A stretch of 64,000 bases of DNA from Beta vulgaris subsp. vulgaris. Taxonomy: Eukaryota; Streptophyta; Magnoliopsida; Caryophyllales; Amaranthaceae. The first letter of the stretch is position 1. Every line of letters begins with the position of its first letter. Of this stretch, positions 1-10,847 are shown one piece after another. The stretch lies in the NCBI RefSeq assembly GCF_026745355.1, contig NC_079209.1, forward strand, positions 20,723,571-20,787,570, given 5' to 3'. The position numbers and the translations under genes are program-made. Under the pieces are notes generated by a model. It was not told the origin of the DNA. It saw nothing but the letters and a program-made list of their open reading frames with translations, and did not search any database.

Positions 1-372
1 CTTCTTGAAGGGTAAAATCATTCTGCCTATGTTTTAAGGAATAAACAAAATTCTCCCAGGAAGAAGGCAATTTTTCTAGTAGGCAATTGACTTGGAAAAG
101 ATCAGGAATAGGCATACCCTCAGCGACAATATCAACACATAAATGTTCATACTCATGAACTTGATCAAGCACAGGTTTATCATCATTCATCGAAAACTTC
201 AACCAATGACTACATGCATATATCTTAGTCCCAAAATCATCAGTCTCATACTTAGCATTCAAACCATCCCAAATCTCCTTAGCATTTTTTGACTTACTAT
301 AAATCAGATAAAGGGAAGTAGTCATATAATGCAGTAACATCCCACGATAGGTCTTATTCTCTTTCACAAATC
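1..372 (-). pseudogene. Ty1/copia gag fragment (UBN2-type)
   Basis: The minus strand reads as one open frame from about 372 down to the window edge. It begins KENKTYRGMLLHYM, then has KNAKEIWDGLNAKY, SHWLKFSMNDDKPV, LDQVHEYEHL, and a run containing NCLLEKLPSSWENF and LKHRQNDFTLQE. This order (AKEIWD, then the L-Q-V-H-E-Y motif, then LLEKLPxSW) is characteristic of the gag polyprotein of plant copia retrotransposons, which forms the virus-like particle. The fragment continues beyond the left edge. The reading frame is lost upstream of about 372, where the N-terminus should lie, and no tRNA-Met primer site was seen, so this copy is broken. No host function is implied. Confidence 0.75.
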
Positions 373-916
373 CCTAACAGAATTTTCAGGAGCAACATCA
401 ATAATCAACACCAATCTGACCCAAGAAAATTCCATTTTATCAGACCACATCCTATAAACCTCGTTATTTATAGAGAGAAAAAAACCAGAAGAAGACTGAA
501 AACGTGGGTACAAACGGTCACATAGTTGGAAGAAAATGGCAACAGTAATGGCACGAAATTAGGCGTAACGACACATTAATGGAGAATTAAGGGGAAAAAC
601 GGTAACTTTAATACTAGCTTAAAATGGCCCAAAGCCCCCAAGCCCAAAGCCCAAAGCCTAAAGCCCAAAGCCCAAGGCTCAGGCCCTGGCTCTGGCCAGG
701 TCCAGGCGGGCACGCGCGTGTGGTAACTCCACTCACCCCATGCCCACTAAAAGTCTCTTTACTACACAACTCAAAGGTTAGAGGAAGTGTAATGGTTATA
801 AACCTTTACACTCCCTATTATTCTTTCAATGTGGGACAAGAGACTCCAAGAGACTCTTCACATTCATTTGAAGCAAACTCTTGTGTTTCTTTAAAAAATC
901 TTTATAAACTCCAACA
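373..916 (-). mobile_element. Probable copia LTR/leader remnant
   Basis: Read on the minus strand, this segment sits just upstream of the copia gag fragment. It starts at 916 with TGTTGGAGTTT, a common start of copia LTRs, and continues through a TGTGGGACAA-type stretch (written here in reverse complement) and a GGGCTTT-rich section at 624-690. No primer-binding site and no second LTR are visible, so it is called from position and from the TG start. Part of the leader is probably deleted. Confidence 0.4.
624..690. repeat. AAAGCCC short tandem repeat
   Basis: About nine imperfect units of AAAGCCC or CAAAGCCC in a row. They produce an apparent open frame (Q-S-P repeats) that is not a gene. Confidence 0.7.
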
Positions 917-1822
917 TTGGGTATGGTAGGCAGTGGTGGTGGTGTGATGATCTAGGCTGCTGGAGGTGGTGGTGGTGCTGTTGGGTTGGTAGAAGAGGCG
1001 GCGGTGGTGGTGGTGGGAGTGTAGTTGTTAATTTCTTTCTAATTCTTGTATTTCGTTCATTTTTTTGTTGTTATTTTTCAATAATTTTAATTTGATATTT
1101 AGTTAGTTAATCGAAGTAATATTTTGCCTTCAATTTAAGTAGGTTTTGGGTTAATTCAAGTAATATTTTGGTTTGATAGTGATAGTGATAAGTCTAATAG
1201 ATTTATGTTCTCGAGTTAATACAAGAGTGAAAGAAACTAACTTGTGTCTTTTCATAATATATCAATTATTATTTAGATTTTTGTATATGTATAAATTGCA
1301 ACATTTTGAACTATCATGTTATTAGAAAATATATTTCTAAGTACTACCTACTTATAAAAAGTTATAAAGGAATCATATATTATATATTTAGTAAAAGATT
1401 AAATTAAAATATCTAAATAATTTTCTACATATATAATTTAATAAATTTTATGGAGTTTAGTCGTCCAAATAAGTTGGTTTGAAAAATTGGATCAAATAAG
1501 CCAGATCTTATTTTATTTGATTCAATTAAATTATAGTTGAATTCGGGTCGGTAATAAACAAAAATCGAGTTGAACCAGGTATTTACTGGTCTGATTGGGT
1601 TGTGGGTTAATGTCAAGCTTGGTTATGTCAGGTTCGGGTTTAAATGCAAGTTTGTGCGTTCAAGTCATAAAATGATCTTGCCAGATGCTCGTCATGTGTA
1701 GGTAATCCCATATCAGGTTTCGTTTGAGTCTGGGGACTGATCTTTATAGGTCGAATCAGGTTCAATTCAGGTCAATATTAGGTTGACCCATCGATCAGAT
1801 ATGTTTCTGACACCACTATATA
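917..1822. other. Microsatellite and AT-rich spacer, no gene seen
   Basis: A GGT/GGC-rich microsatellite runs from about 928 to 1018. The rest is AT-rich. From about 1500 to 1800 there are scattered degenerate copies of GGTTCGGGT/GGTCGAATCAGG, a composition often found inside small DNA transposons, but no ends or target duplication could be fixed. No coding or RNA gene is supported. Confidence 0.5.
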
Positions 1823-1823
1823 A
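1816..1823 (+). promoter_or_regulatory. Possible TATA box of the dioxygenase pseudogene
   Basis: TATATAA lies about 240 bp before the ATG at 2062. It is the best TATA-like match upstream, but the transcription start is unknown, and the site is partly inside a locally duplicated segment. Confidence 0.3.
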
Positions 1824-2010
1824 ATGTTGTGTTCAAATTAATAATCATCAAGGGGTAGTTAGAAAAACCAAATGACGATTCCCAATATGAATATTCCCAT
1901 GTTATGATTGGCTCTCCCCATAGTATATTGTTAATTAGTACATATGAATGTTCTGTTCAAATTAATAATCATCAAGACATCAAGGGGTAGTTTAATAAGC
2001 CAAATGACGA
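1823..2010 (+). repeat. Tandem duplication in the upstream region (two copies)
   Basis: The segment GTTCAAATTAATAATCATCA, then AAGGGGTAGTT and CCAAATGACGA, occurs at about 1823-1878 and again at about 1944-2010. The second copy carries an extra ACATCAAG. The duplication lies between the possible TATA box and the start codon of the dioxygenase pseudogene. Confidence 0.75.
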
Positions 2011-2337
2011 AAGACTCCATCCATAAACCATACTTGTCATAGAGGAAGTTAAGAGAGAGAGATGGAAGGTGGAGAAAAAAATGTGATCTTAGGAAAATCC
2101 ATTCTAGTACCAAGTGTTCAAGAGTTAGTCAAAAATTGTGCAACGGAAATTCCAGAAAGATATGTTCGGTTTGATCAAGACCCATCAATAATATTAGCAT
2201 CCGCTGATGAAGAAGATGAAAATTCTAATGATGATAAACTTCAAGTACCCATCATCAACTTAGAAAATTTGATAACTGAAGATGAAGTTGAGCTGAAGAA
2301 GTTGCATTCAGCATGCCAAGAGTGGGGATTTTTCCAG

Positions 2338-2766
2338 GTTTAACTATTCTCCAAATATAATTTCTACTGTTCATTTTTAGTTTTTTCACTTCCACTTTTT
2401 TGGTCAATTTTGATATATCATATCTTGAAATTTTAAGTTATTTTGTACTACGAAATTATTATTGACCTGTCTACAAGACAATACTATCAATAATGTAATA
2501 TTCATAATTTATAACAATCAATAAGAAAAATTCATAGCCAAGCCCACAAAAAATCATATATTACTTAATTACCAAAAAAAATAAAATCATAATCAAGATT
2601 CGATCTTGAATATTGTGAAAAGTAAAAGTAGTTCAAAAAAAGAAATCATGGATTACTTTTTCGTCCCATGTTTCTTTTTGCACAGTCTTTAAGACGTATT
2701 TTTGACCAACGATATTTCTATTTTGTATTAGTAGAAAAAAAATTGAGGGAAAAAAATTCTAAAAAG
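2338..2766 (+). other. Start of intron 1, AT-rich, nothing recognised
   Basis: The segment begins with the GT donor after GFFQ. It is AT-rich with many A-runs and stops in all frames. No element ends were seen before the SINE target duplication. Confidence 0.6.
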
Positions 2767-2915
2767 TTAATATTGTGAATTTTTTTAATCCATATGAGCC
2801 ACAAAGGCAGTAAAGTACAAAGAAAGGGAGGGGGGATTCGAACCTCTAACCTATCGTTCACAGCACCTCAATCTTAACCACTAGGCCAAGACATCCTTGG
2901 TTTAATATTGTGAAT
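2767..2915 (-). mobile_element. tRNA-derived SINE with 14-bp target duplication
   Basis: The body is 2781-2901. It is flanked by perfect direct repeats TTAATATTGTGAAT at 2767-2780 and 2902-2915. On the minus strand it has a perfect pol III box A, TGGCCTAGTGG (2878-2888), then box B, GGTTCGAATCC (2834-2844), and a non-tRNA tail ending CTCATATGGATT plus an A-run. This is the standard layout of a retroposed SINE. It lies in intron 1 of the dioxygenase pseudogene. The tail resembles the 3' end of the LINE-like sequence at 46818-46882. Confidence 0.88.
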
Positions 2916-3047
2916 GTACTAATTGACCTGAATCTACCAAGACCCCACATGACTATGCTTTTTTATATACATTAGTGAGAGTATTTGGTTAAAAATTTTG
3001 AAGTTTGACTCTCAATATAGAAACACAAACTATATTTTGAAACGTAG

Positions 3048-4723
3048 AGACACTAGTAGAGAAAGGTTGATTTGCGTCGGACCCGAGACCCCTATTTGCG
3101 TCGGACTTAGGTCCGACGGCACAAGTCTCGACGCAGATGACCTATAAATGATCTGTGCCGAATGCGAAAACGACGCAGATCTTCAGCTATTTGTGTCGCA
3201 CGTTGTATACGGTGCGACGCAGATGGCTCTCCCTAGCCCAACACAGAGCTTCAGAGGGTCATGTGTGTCGCACATCGCCTAGGGTGCGACGCAGATGAGT
3301 GACTTGCGTCGCACCTTGGGCTACGTGCGACACAAATTGCAATTTTTTTTTTTAAAAAAATAATTTTATGAACTAGGAATGAGACTGTTCCAAACTTGCA
3401 ATAAAGATTTTGGTTTCTTCACAAAAAAATCGTAGATTTGTAATAATAAATTACAGAAAATAAAGAAAAAGAGATAATTACATAAAAAAGAATACAGAAA
3501 ATTAATTAAATAAAATTACTGAAAATCAAAAAGAGAAAATTACAGAAAAAAATAGAGAAGATTACAGAATTACTGAAAATCACAAAAGAGAGAATTTCAT
3601 GTAATCTTCGGGTGGCGGTGCACATCCAGATCTTCACCTCAAACGCAACTACAGTCGAAATTTCACCGGAGAAAAGACTTCAAAAAGAAGCTGACAATAC
3701 CATACCATAAATGTAGTGATTGGAGCCATTCTAAAAAGGGAGAGATTAGCACTACTTGGTGAAATAGGTTCCTTTAGAATCTATTTCGAACCATCTGCTA
3801 GAGGTTGTAACAATCCGAACGATCCCACTACATCAGTACCCTTTTGACGCTGCTAATCCAGATCTGAAAATGAGAAAAGGAATTTCAAAACTGAAAATTT
3901 GAAAAAAAATCCTAGATCTGAAAAATAAACCCTAGACTAGGATAAATGCCATAAAAATAACAAAAAAATCAGATATAAAAAATGAAATGATATTAAAACA
4001 GATAATAAAACTAAATTCCATAGAACTTATATCTGAATTAAAATCCATGAACACATGCAAAACACGAAATGAAACGAATAAAGGAAGAAAAATATAGGAA
4101 AAGAAAGAATACCAAAGCGACGAAATGAAACGAACGAACGGAGTTGCCTGAGATGAATTTCGAGTTGCCTGAGATAGGGAGACGATGAATTTCGAGTTTC
4201 CTTAGATGAATTTCGAGTTGCCTGAGATGGGGAGATGATGAATTTTGACGAGTGAAAGAGAGAGAAAGGGAGAGAGAGAGGGAGAGGCAAAGAGAGGGAG
4301 AGAGAAAGACGCTGCCCAAATGATGGGAGAGGGAGTTTTAGGTTAAGAGGGAGATGGGGTGTTGAATTTTCAGGTTAAGAGGGAGAGGGTGAAATGGATA
4401 TTTGTTAGGGCGGCCCAACTGATGAGCGTTGCATGGGCTTAGGGTCCAACGCAAATTAATAATTTGCAACGCACCTTAACGACGTGTGACACAGATAGTT
4501 GTCAACGATGTGCATTGGATGGGTCTCGGGGTCCGACGCACATGAGCGATATGCGTCACACTTCATCTGGAACCGACGCATATGACTCGTATCTGGTGCT
4601 TGTGAGTAGTTGTTTTGCGTCGCACTCTGGTTCCCATGCGACGCAAATTCAATTTTTGCGTCGTTTCCGTTGTAGTGCGACGCACTTGGGGGGGCGAAAA
4701 TCGTCCTTTTTCTACTTGTGAGA
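3048..4723. mobile_element. Non-autonomous CACTA (En/Spm) element
   Basis: The element is 3051-4720 (1670 bp). The left end is CACTAGTAGAGAAAGG. The right end reads CACAAGTAGAAAAAGG on the other strand, with two differences. A 3-bp duplication AGA flanks it (3048-3050, 4721-4723). Both flanks are dense in subterminal repeats related to TTGCGTCGCAC and GTGCGACGCAGAT, in both orientations, as expected for transposase-binding sites. The interior is AT-rich with a GA-rich microsatellite (about 4250-4310) and no transposase frame, so it would need an enzyme supplied in trans. Confidence 0.85.
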
Positions 4724-4985
4724 GTATTTCATAGGATACTAGTAGTCCCCTTTTTTTGAGCTCCTTTCGAGAACTCGTGGTAAGAATAATTTCTTCTGAG
4801 CTGTCCTTATACAGGGCCACTCACCCAGATGCCCAACAAGTCCCAAAACCCCCTTCCCCTCCCCCAACAATATTGAAATTCTGCTTCCACCAAGAATTAA
4901 ATCTTGGTCTCCCATGTGGGAATAGAAAGTCATACCATTATTGGCACTTTTATCCCTCATTTTAACGTGATTATATATTTTTTTT
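4724..4985 (-). other. Unclassified segment, possible old SINE
   Basis: On the minus strand there is a stretch with GAGACCAAGATTTAATTCTT, then a G-rich run, and GAGTGGCCCTGTATAAGGAC. This resembles the body of a short retroposon, but no clean box A and box B pair and no target duplication could be found. No gene is supported. Confidence 0.2.
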
Positions 4986-4989
4986 TGTC

Positions 4990-6790
4990 CGAACAGTGCC
5001 TCGGGTCAGTTACAATAAACAAATATGTTATGATGTGTCCAAATTATCCGCCAATCTTAGGCGAATTTCAGGTTGTTCTTGGTGTCGGTTGGAGCTTAGT
5101 ATCGGGATTTAGGAGAGATTTGATGTTAGCAGGTGTTGTCGGAGGATGTTATATTTTGAGGATTCTAGGGAGCGGTTTGCATGGTGGCTTATTCGAGAGC
5201 CCATCTTGGCCCTCCGATCACTTTTTGTGCCCCGGGGTCCTTGTCCTTGGTTCCTTTATGGCGTATCTTCCGAGGTTTCCGAGCTTTGTCCGAGCTCCGA
5301 GTTTCGAGGTCCGTGGTTCAAGCTTCTTGGTTTGTTCGTCGTCCGAGGATCCTCTTCACTCTGTCTACAGCTTCATGGCTTACTCAAAAGTCAAGTTCTT
5401 TCCCTTTTTCCACTATGTGATTGGTTTTGGTGGTTTAGAGGCAGATCATACGTCGCGAACCGCGATCAGTGTCGCGAGTCGCGACCTGCCCTTGGACGCG
5501 AGTCGCGACCCATGTGTCAGCGCCTTTTTGTTTTCTTTTCCTCCCTTGGAGGGTTAGGTTGTGAAGTTAGTTTTTAGTGTTTGTTCTAACTACGAGAGAA
5601 GGGCGAAAGAGAACAGTGCTTTACAAAGTTTCTTCTTATCTTCGTTGGTAGAGTTGTAATGAATTCTATGGCTTTGCTAGCTTAAACTTCTCTCTTGGAT
5701 TTGGTTGTTGAAGCTCTAATCTATTTGTGAGAACTTCTTACTCTCTATTTTCTCTATGGTCATTGTGATGCTTCTTGTATTTACTTCCATGATGTTTGCA
5801 TAATCTTTGCTAGGAACGTTACTAGTATCGTTGTGTGATTCATTTAATGCTAATTCTAGGTGCATAATCGAATTGTTCTGTTCCTAGCTCCATGTAGGAT
5901 ACTAGGTGTTTGATTAAATGCTGAACAATAATCTTGTGCACTTAGAGAAGCATTGCTTATTATTTGAATGTTATTGCTTTGATAACACTAGTAATCTTAT
6001 CGTGTTCCTCGACTTTAATGCTACTTTGGTTTGGACTTAAGTACGATTCATTTGAGTTAAGTCATAGTAAGGGTGGTTCAAACCACGCGGATCGTGTGTT
6101 TAACCACGATCTAGGAGGATAGAGGTCTAGACTTCTCGATAGGTGACCTTAGGAAGTGTTGAGGGTTAAGGTTTCGTGATCACAAACTAGGTTAGGGTGG
6201 ATGCTAATCGAGTCCAAAGCCTTTTTATATTGTAATCTCTTCGTGTTTTAATACCGTGCGTAGTTTATTTTACTTATATTGTTCTAAATACCCCAATTCG
6301 GTTACTTTGGCCTTAGCACATACTCCCTCCGTTTCCTAAAGATCTTCCCACTTACTGTTCCAACAAATACCAAGGAAAATCAAGTTGTGTGGGGCATGAT
6401 GTGAGTAAAGTAGGAGAGAGAAAGGGGTTAAGATAAATAAACAAATAAAAAGGGGTTAAAGTAGGAGAGAGAAAGGGAGTAAAATTGAATTAATAATGTA
6501 ATGGTGGACCATATGATAGTGACATGAGAGGGTAAATAGGGAAATTTGTTTTGCTAAATAAGGAATAAAGCAAAAGAGTGAAGATTTTTTGGAAACACCC
6601 TTAAACGGAACGAGAGAAGATCTTTAGGAAACGGAGGGAGTACTAGGGTTCTTACTTCACTAATTTCAGATCAAGTTCCTTTGCTCCCCGTGGATACGAT
6701 CCATACATCCATTATACTTGCTTAGTGTGCATGAGAGTATGTCAATTATATTTTTTTAGGAGTACACGGCAAACACCTACCATGTTATTA
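4990..6790 (+). mobile_element. Degenerate LTR-retrotransposon or solo-LTR-like remnant
   Basis: The segment differs from its surroundings in having higher GC at 5040-5570 and a run of GCGAGTCGCGACC-type repeats at 5445-5510. It also has long T-rich untranslated-like sequence, and the stretch CTCCCCGTGGATACGATCC near 6690 is of a kind often seen near LTR and leader sequences of plant retroelements. Overlapping open frames at 4904-5577 look nothing like gag or pol. No second LTR or target duplication was found. It is interrupted by the MITE at 6323-6640. Confidence 0.35.
6321..6642. mobile_element. Stowaway-like MITE (Tc1/mariner type)
   Basis: The body is 6323-6640 (318 bp), with perfect terminal inverted repeats of about 25 bp beginning CTCCCTCCGTTTCC, flanked by the TA target dinucleotide on both sides (6321-6322, 6641-6642). 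The CTCCCTCCGT end is typical of plant Stowaway elements. It has no coding capacity and sits inside the LTR-like remnant. Confidence 0.9.
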
Positions 6791-8352
6791 TTTTCAAATT
6801 TCATAATTTATTTGATGCTTTTCGTATTTTTTGTCCATTCAGATTTTGAAAAATTCACGTCACAACATGATAAGTAAAAAAAATATTGAAAGGTTTGAAC
6901 TTAAAAATAATATACGTTAAAAGGAATTGTGGTAAGAGAATATAACATCAATATTCTCTTGTAAGGTACGTAATAAGAGTGTTATAGATGTATATACTTG
7001 TTTAAGTCATTTTAGTTAATTATAATTATTACAAGTGTTTATCATATTTTATTTGATACATTAGACAACAAAATCATAGTGTATTGATGATTAAGCTCTT
7101 ACTTTTCATTTCAAAGTTGAAATGTCATGTGTTCGATACTTTGCAATTACACATTTTTTTAAATCATGACCGAATAAATGGTTCATATGGATGAACATCT
7201 ATTTTTTCCTTTAATCATGAATGAGATGAAATGATTTAATTCACGCTACGTTCGCATTTCTGCACGGTGCGGGTAAATTTTTTTTATAGTAGACACGTGT
7301 CGTCGTTAATAAAAAAGCCTCTCTAGTACACAATGCATTGTTTTGAAGAATTTTATGAAACAACTCAAGACGCCCCGAAAAGAATTTTGTGAAACAAAAC
7401 TCCAAAACGGTGCATTTTAGACTATAGAAAAGGTAAAATAATAAAAAAAAAATCTGACATGCATTCAAACAAACATTATTTATATCTCGAGAAATATGTT
7501 TCAAAATAATAGAATTACCAAAAGTTATTTTTTGTTCTCTAAAATAGAGATTTATTTTGGCATAATTTTTTGACATTCTTGATTATCCAAAATGTAAATA
7601 AAAGATCAATACTTTTTTAATTTCTTGAGGGCTAAGAAGCAAAGTTATACATGATTTGTGATTATAATTTAAAGGAGAGAGAGAGGAACAACCCATTTTT
7701 TTGGTTCATGAATAACAAAATGTTTGGGATAGATAAGGTTTACAATAATTTATTGTACACGCAAACTAACTTTAATATCACATTAAAACTGATTATATAA
7801 GACACAAGCTGACTATATCGTACGAAAACTGACTATATAGGAAATTGATTATATTATACAAAATTAACTATAAATAAAAATCGACTATATCATATGATTT
7901 CCAGTACATAATAAGTTATTTTGTATCCTATCTATTCATTTTTTTGCATGAATAATTGGTTCATCCCTCTCTTTCATCCTTTCTGTCTTCTCTACATAAT
8001 GATCTTCACAAACCATTTATATTTGACTTTTTGAACCATGAACAAGTAGAAAAAGTTTATCATTCTCTATCATCCTTTTTGTTATTTTTTGGGAAATTTT
8101 TTTGTAAAAAATATCAAATTGATCTCTATTTCTTGAAAAATATATATAGAAAGTTTACAGTTTGTATTAATCAACCAATTTATATTTATTCCATAAAAAA
8201 AATAACAGAACTTCAGATTTTTTAAAAAGAAATTTTCGGACTTTTTAGAGAATTCTTTAGATAAATCAAAGAACTTCAGATGGACTACCAAAAAGTTGAT
8301 TTTTTTTTATTTCGCAATCCCTGTAGCCCTGTATTATATAAAAGGGGTGCAA
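6791..8352. other. AT-rich intronic spacer, no gene seen
   Basis: The sequence is very AT-rich with stops in all frames; the one longer minus-strand open frame (7241-7576) has no recognisable domain. From about 7780 to 7890 there is a degenerate short repeat around GAAAACTGACTATAT. No element ends could be fixed. Confidence 0.5.
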
Positions 8353-9826
8353 TCTATACAAATATATTAAAAGGCGTGCGTAACAACGTTGATGTGCCAC
8401 GTGGGACCCTCCTCCTGCCACCAGAATTTTGCCACGTATCTGCTAACCAACAAAGTCAAGTGGTCATTATTTAAAAAATAAATATGCTAAAGTCTAGGCT
8501 CGAACCCCTGACCTTATGTAAGGGTTTTCAAAGAATCACCATATGATCTAACATCTCTTAGTGATTCATGTTTCCACAAAATTACAAATATGTGTTGTGA
8601 TTAGTTAATGTTATTAAACATATCCCTTGCATCCTTAAAAATAAAGAAATTTGTATGTTCATTAAAATTAATTATGTATGCATGATACCATTTGAAGAGC
8701 AGTGTTGACCACTACAATACTACCCTTATATTTACGATAATACTATAAACAAAATTTGATCATAAGTCTGTACTAAATATGGGCCTAGGCCACATCCACG
8801 TCTAATATATTGAGTAGGAATGGCAACGGGTCGGACTTGGACCGGATTATGCATAATCCGACTCTGACCCTACAGAAAGTCGGATTTTATATCTGAGTCC
8901 AACTCCGACTCCGACACCCGACTTTGAAAATCCGAATCCGACCCGACTTAAAATCCGAACATCAGACTCCGAGATCCGACCCGACTTAAAATCCAGACAT
9001 CCGACTCCGAACCTGATCCGACTTATTTTTCTTCCAATTTTTTATAATAGAATATTCTTCTATAATACAATAATTTAATTATTTCACTTTATTCTAATCA
9101 TCATATGGAAATCTTATATAGTATAAATAATCTAATTATTACTATTATTTTTAACAATCATATTTTCTATCGGAAAATCCTATATAATACAATTGGCTGA
9201 AAGTCGAAGTCAGATTATACATAAATAATACATTACATAAATAAGAAAAAAAAGGATTGATTGACTCAAAGTCGGAGTCGGATTATTTTATGAGATCCGA
9301 CTCCGACCCTCCTCCGACTCGGAGTCGGATTTTTTAAACGGAGTCGGAGTCGGGTTACTTTTTTGTCGGAGTCAACTCGTATTTTTTCCTTCGGATCGGA
9401 CCGGACTAAGATCGGATTCGGACTGGATTGCCATCCCTAATATTGAGAAGCATTCCTTAGAACGTATATATGTCATGTGTCACCATCCCTTATTGAGTAA
9501 CATTCTATCCACGTCTTTCTCATATAGTAAAAAAAAAAAAGGAAGCATACGTGAACATTCGAACCCACAACCTCAAGTATGAAAGAAAGGGATACAACCA
9601 TAACTCCACTATACTATTATTGCTTATTTAATCAAAATTAATGATGATGTATGAAAAGAGAACTTTCGAAATCCACATAATGAAGGACATAACTTTTTAA
9701 ATGAGTATGAGATGACTTAATGTGTTAACCACTAAATCAAGTTGTACTTGATTTTATTATTTCAAAGTAAAATATTAATAAATAAAAGATATAACCACCT
9801 GATGCATCGACCGGCCTAAACACTAG
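8353..9826 (+). mobile_element. Non-autonomous Helitron (contains an hAT insertion)
   Basis: The 5' end TCTATACAAATATATTAAAA matches the 5' end of the Helitron at 56732 and follows an A. The 3' end is CTAG (9823-9826) followed by T, preceded by a decayed hairpin (CCTGATGCATCGACCGG) and CCTAAACA, matching the other copy's hairpin and CCTAATAA. Insertion between A and T is the Helitron rule. There is no Rep/helicase frame. It carries sequence resembling minus-oriented tRNA box B (8498-8508 and near 9558-9566). The pairing of these two ends as one element is inferred; it could be two overlapping Helitrons. Confidence 0.65.
8807..9447. mobile_element. hAT-type non-autonomous element with 8-bp duplication
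   Basis: The body is 8815-9439 (625 bp). The ends are TAGGAATGGCAAC and, on the other strand, TAGGGATGGCAAT. An exact 8-bp target duplication ATATTGAG flanks it (8807-8814, 9440-9447). The interior is full of TCCGACTCCGACC-type short repeats in both orientations and an AT-rich core. The 8-bp duplication and short inverted ends fit the hAT superfamily. No transposase. Confidence 0.85.
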
Positions 9827-10119
9827 TAATACTTAATACATAGAGATAATGGAACTATTGAAATGTGCAGCTGGTAAATCATGGAGTGAGCTCTTCACTT
9901 TTGGACAAGTTCAAAGTAGAGACGCAAGAATTTTTCAATCTTCCAATGGATGAGAAAAAGAAGTATTGGCAGAGCCCAACAGACGTGGAGGGGTTTGGGC
10001 AAAGCTTTTGTTGTATCTGAGGAGCAAAAGTTGGACTGGGCAGACATGTTTTACTTGACTATGTTACCAAAACATTTGCGACGGTCCCACTTATTTCCCA
10101 TGCTACCTCTTCCGTACAG

Positions 10120-10847
10120 GTTTTGACTGCTGCTTTTATTTTGATGGGAATTGTCTTTTCCCCAAATTATTATCCATGTCATTGGTGAACTACATACTCA
10201 TATAGTCATATATGATATATCCTTAAAAACTTTTTTTTTTTCGTTTTAAGCAGAAGTCTAATCTATCAAAACTAACAGAACCTAATTTTCATCTTTAATC
10301 TCTTCATTGCACTAACACAAAACTTTTCAAAAATGGGGAAAAGCAGAGCAAAGCAGCGTAGCAGAGCAAGAAGGAGGATTCCCAACTACAAAATAATCCA
10401 AAAATGAAAAGGGTTTGAACAAAAGCTTGCAAAATCCTAATTAACCTTTGATTGAAAGAGCCAAAATTGAGATAAGAAATGGGAGATGAGGCAGAAATGG
10501 TATTTGGGGTACAAAGAAGCAGATATAAGTAAGGGGAATTAGGAGGGAAAAATTTGTCAAAGTAGGGCAAAAAAAGAGGGAAAAATTAGAATAGGAGTGC
10601 CATTTAGAAATTGAGGCAAGTCAATGTCTGAAAAGATTGGTCAACATCGGAAACCGGTGGTAAGGTCCTTCGTCACAATATTTTTTGTTGTTTAGCCTTT
10701 AAATGCCAACTTTTTTTTTAAAGGTCCCTTCTCGCAAAAACAAAAAATTCTAAGGTCCCTTTTGGCAAATTATCTTTATATATATATAATTTTTAGCTTC
10801 TATTCTCTCTTGGTTATCAATAACGCATGACAATGATCGTCGTGCAG
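10120..10847 (+). other. Intron 2 of the dioxygenase pseudogene, nothing recognised
   Basis: The segment runs from the GT donor after LPLPY to the TGCAG acceptor before DTLE. It is AT- and A-rich. The minus-strand open frame at 10304-10570 has no recognisable domain and is taken as chance. Confidence 0.55.

Noticed and set aside
624..929. 101-codon open frame starting MAQSPQAQSPKPKAQ
   Set aside because: The first part is the AAAGCCC tandem repeat, and the rest lies in LTR-like sequence of a copia element running the other way.
2834..2888. Apparent tRNA gene (box A and box B on the minus strand)
   Set aside because: The sequence does not fold as a full cloverleaf with a matching acceptor stem, it is flanked by a 14-bp target duplication, and it has a non-tRNA tail with an A-run, so it is a SINE.
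4904..5577. Overlapping plus-strand open frames of 143 and 217 codons
   Set aside because: Three overlapping frames with no recognisable domain, low-complexity GCGAGTCGCG repeats, and LTR-like surroundings. The open frames follow from the locally higher GC.
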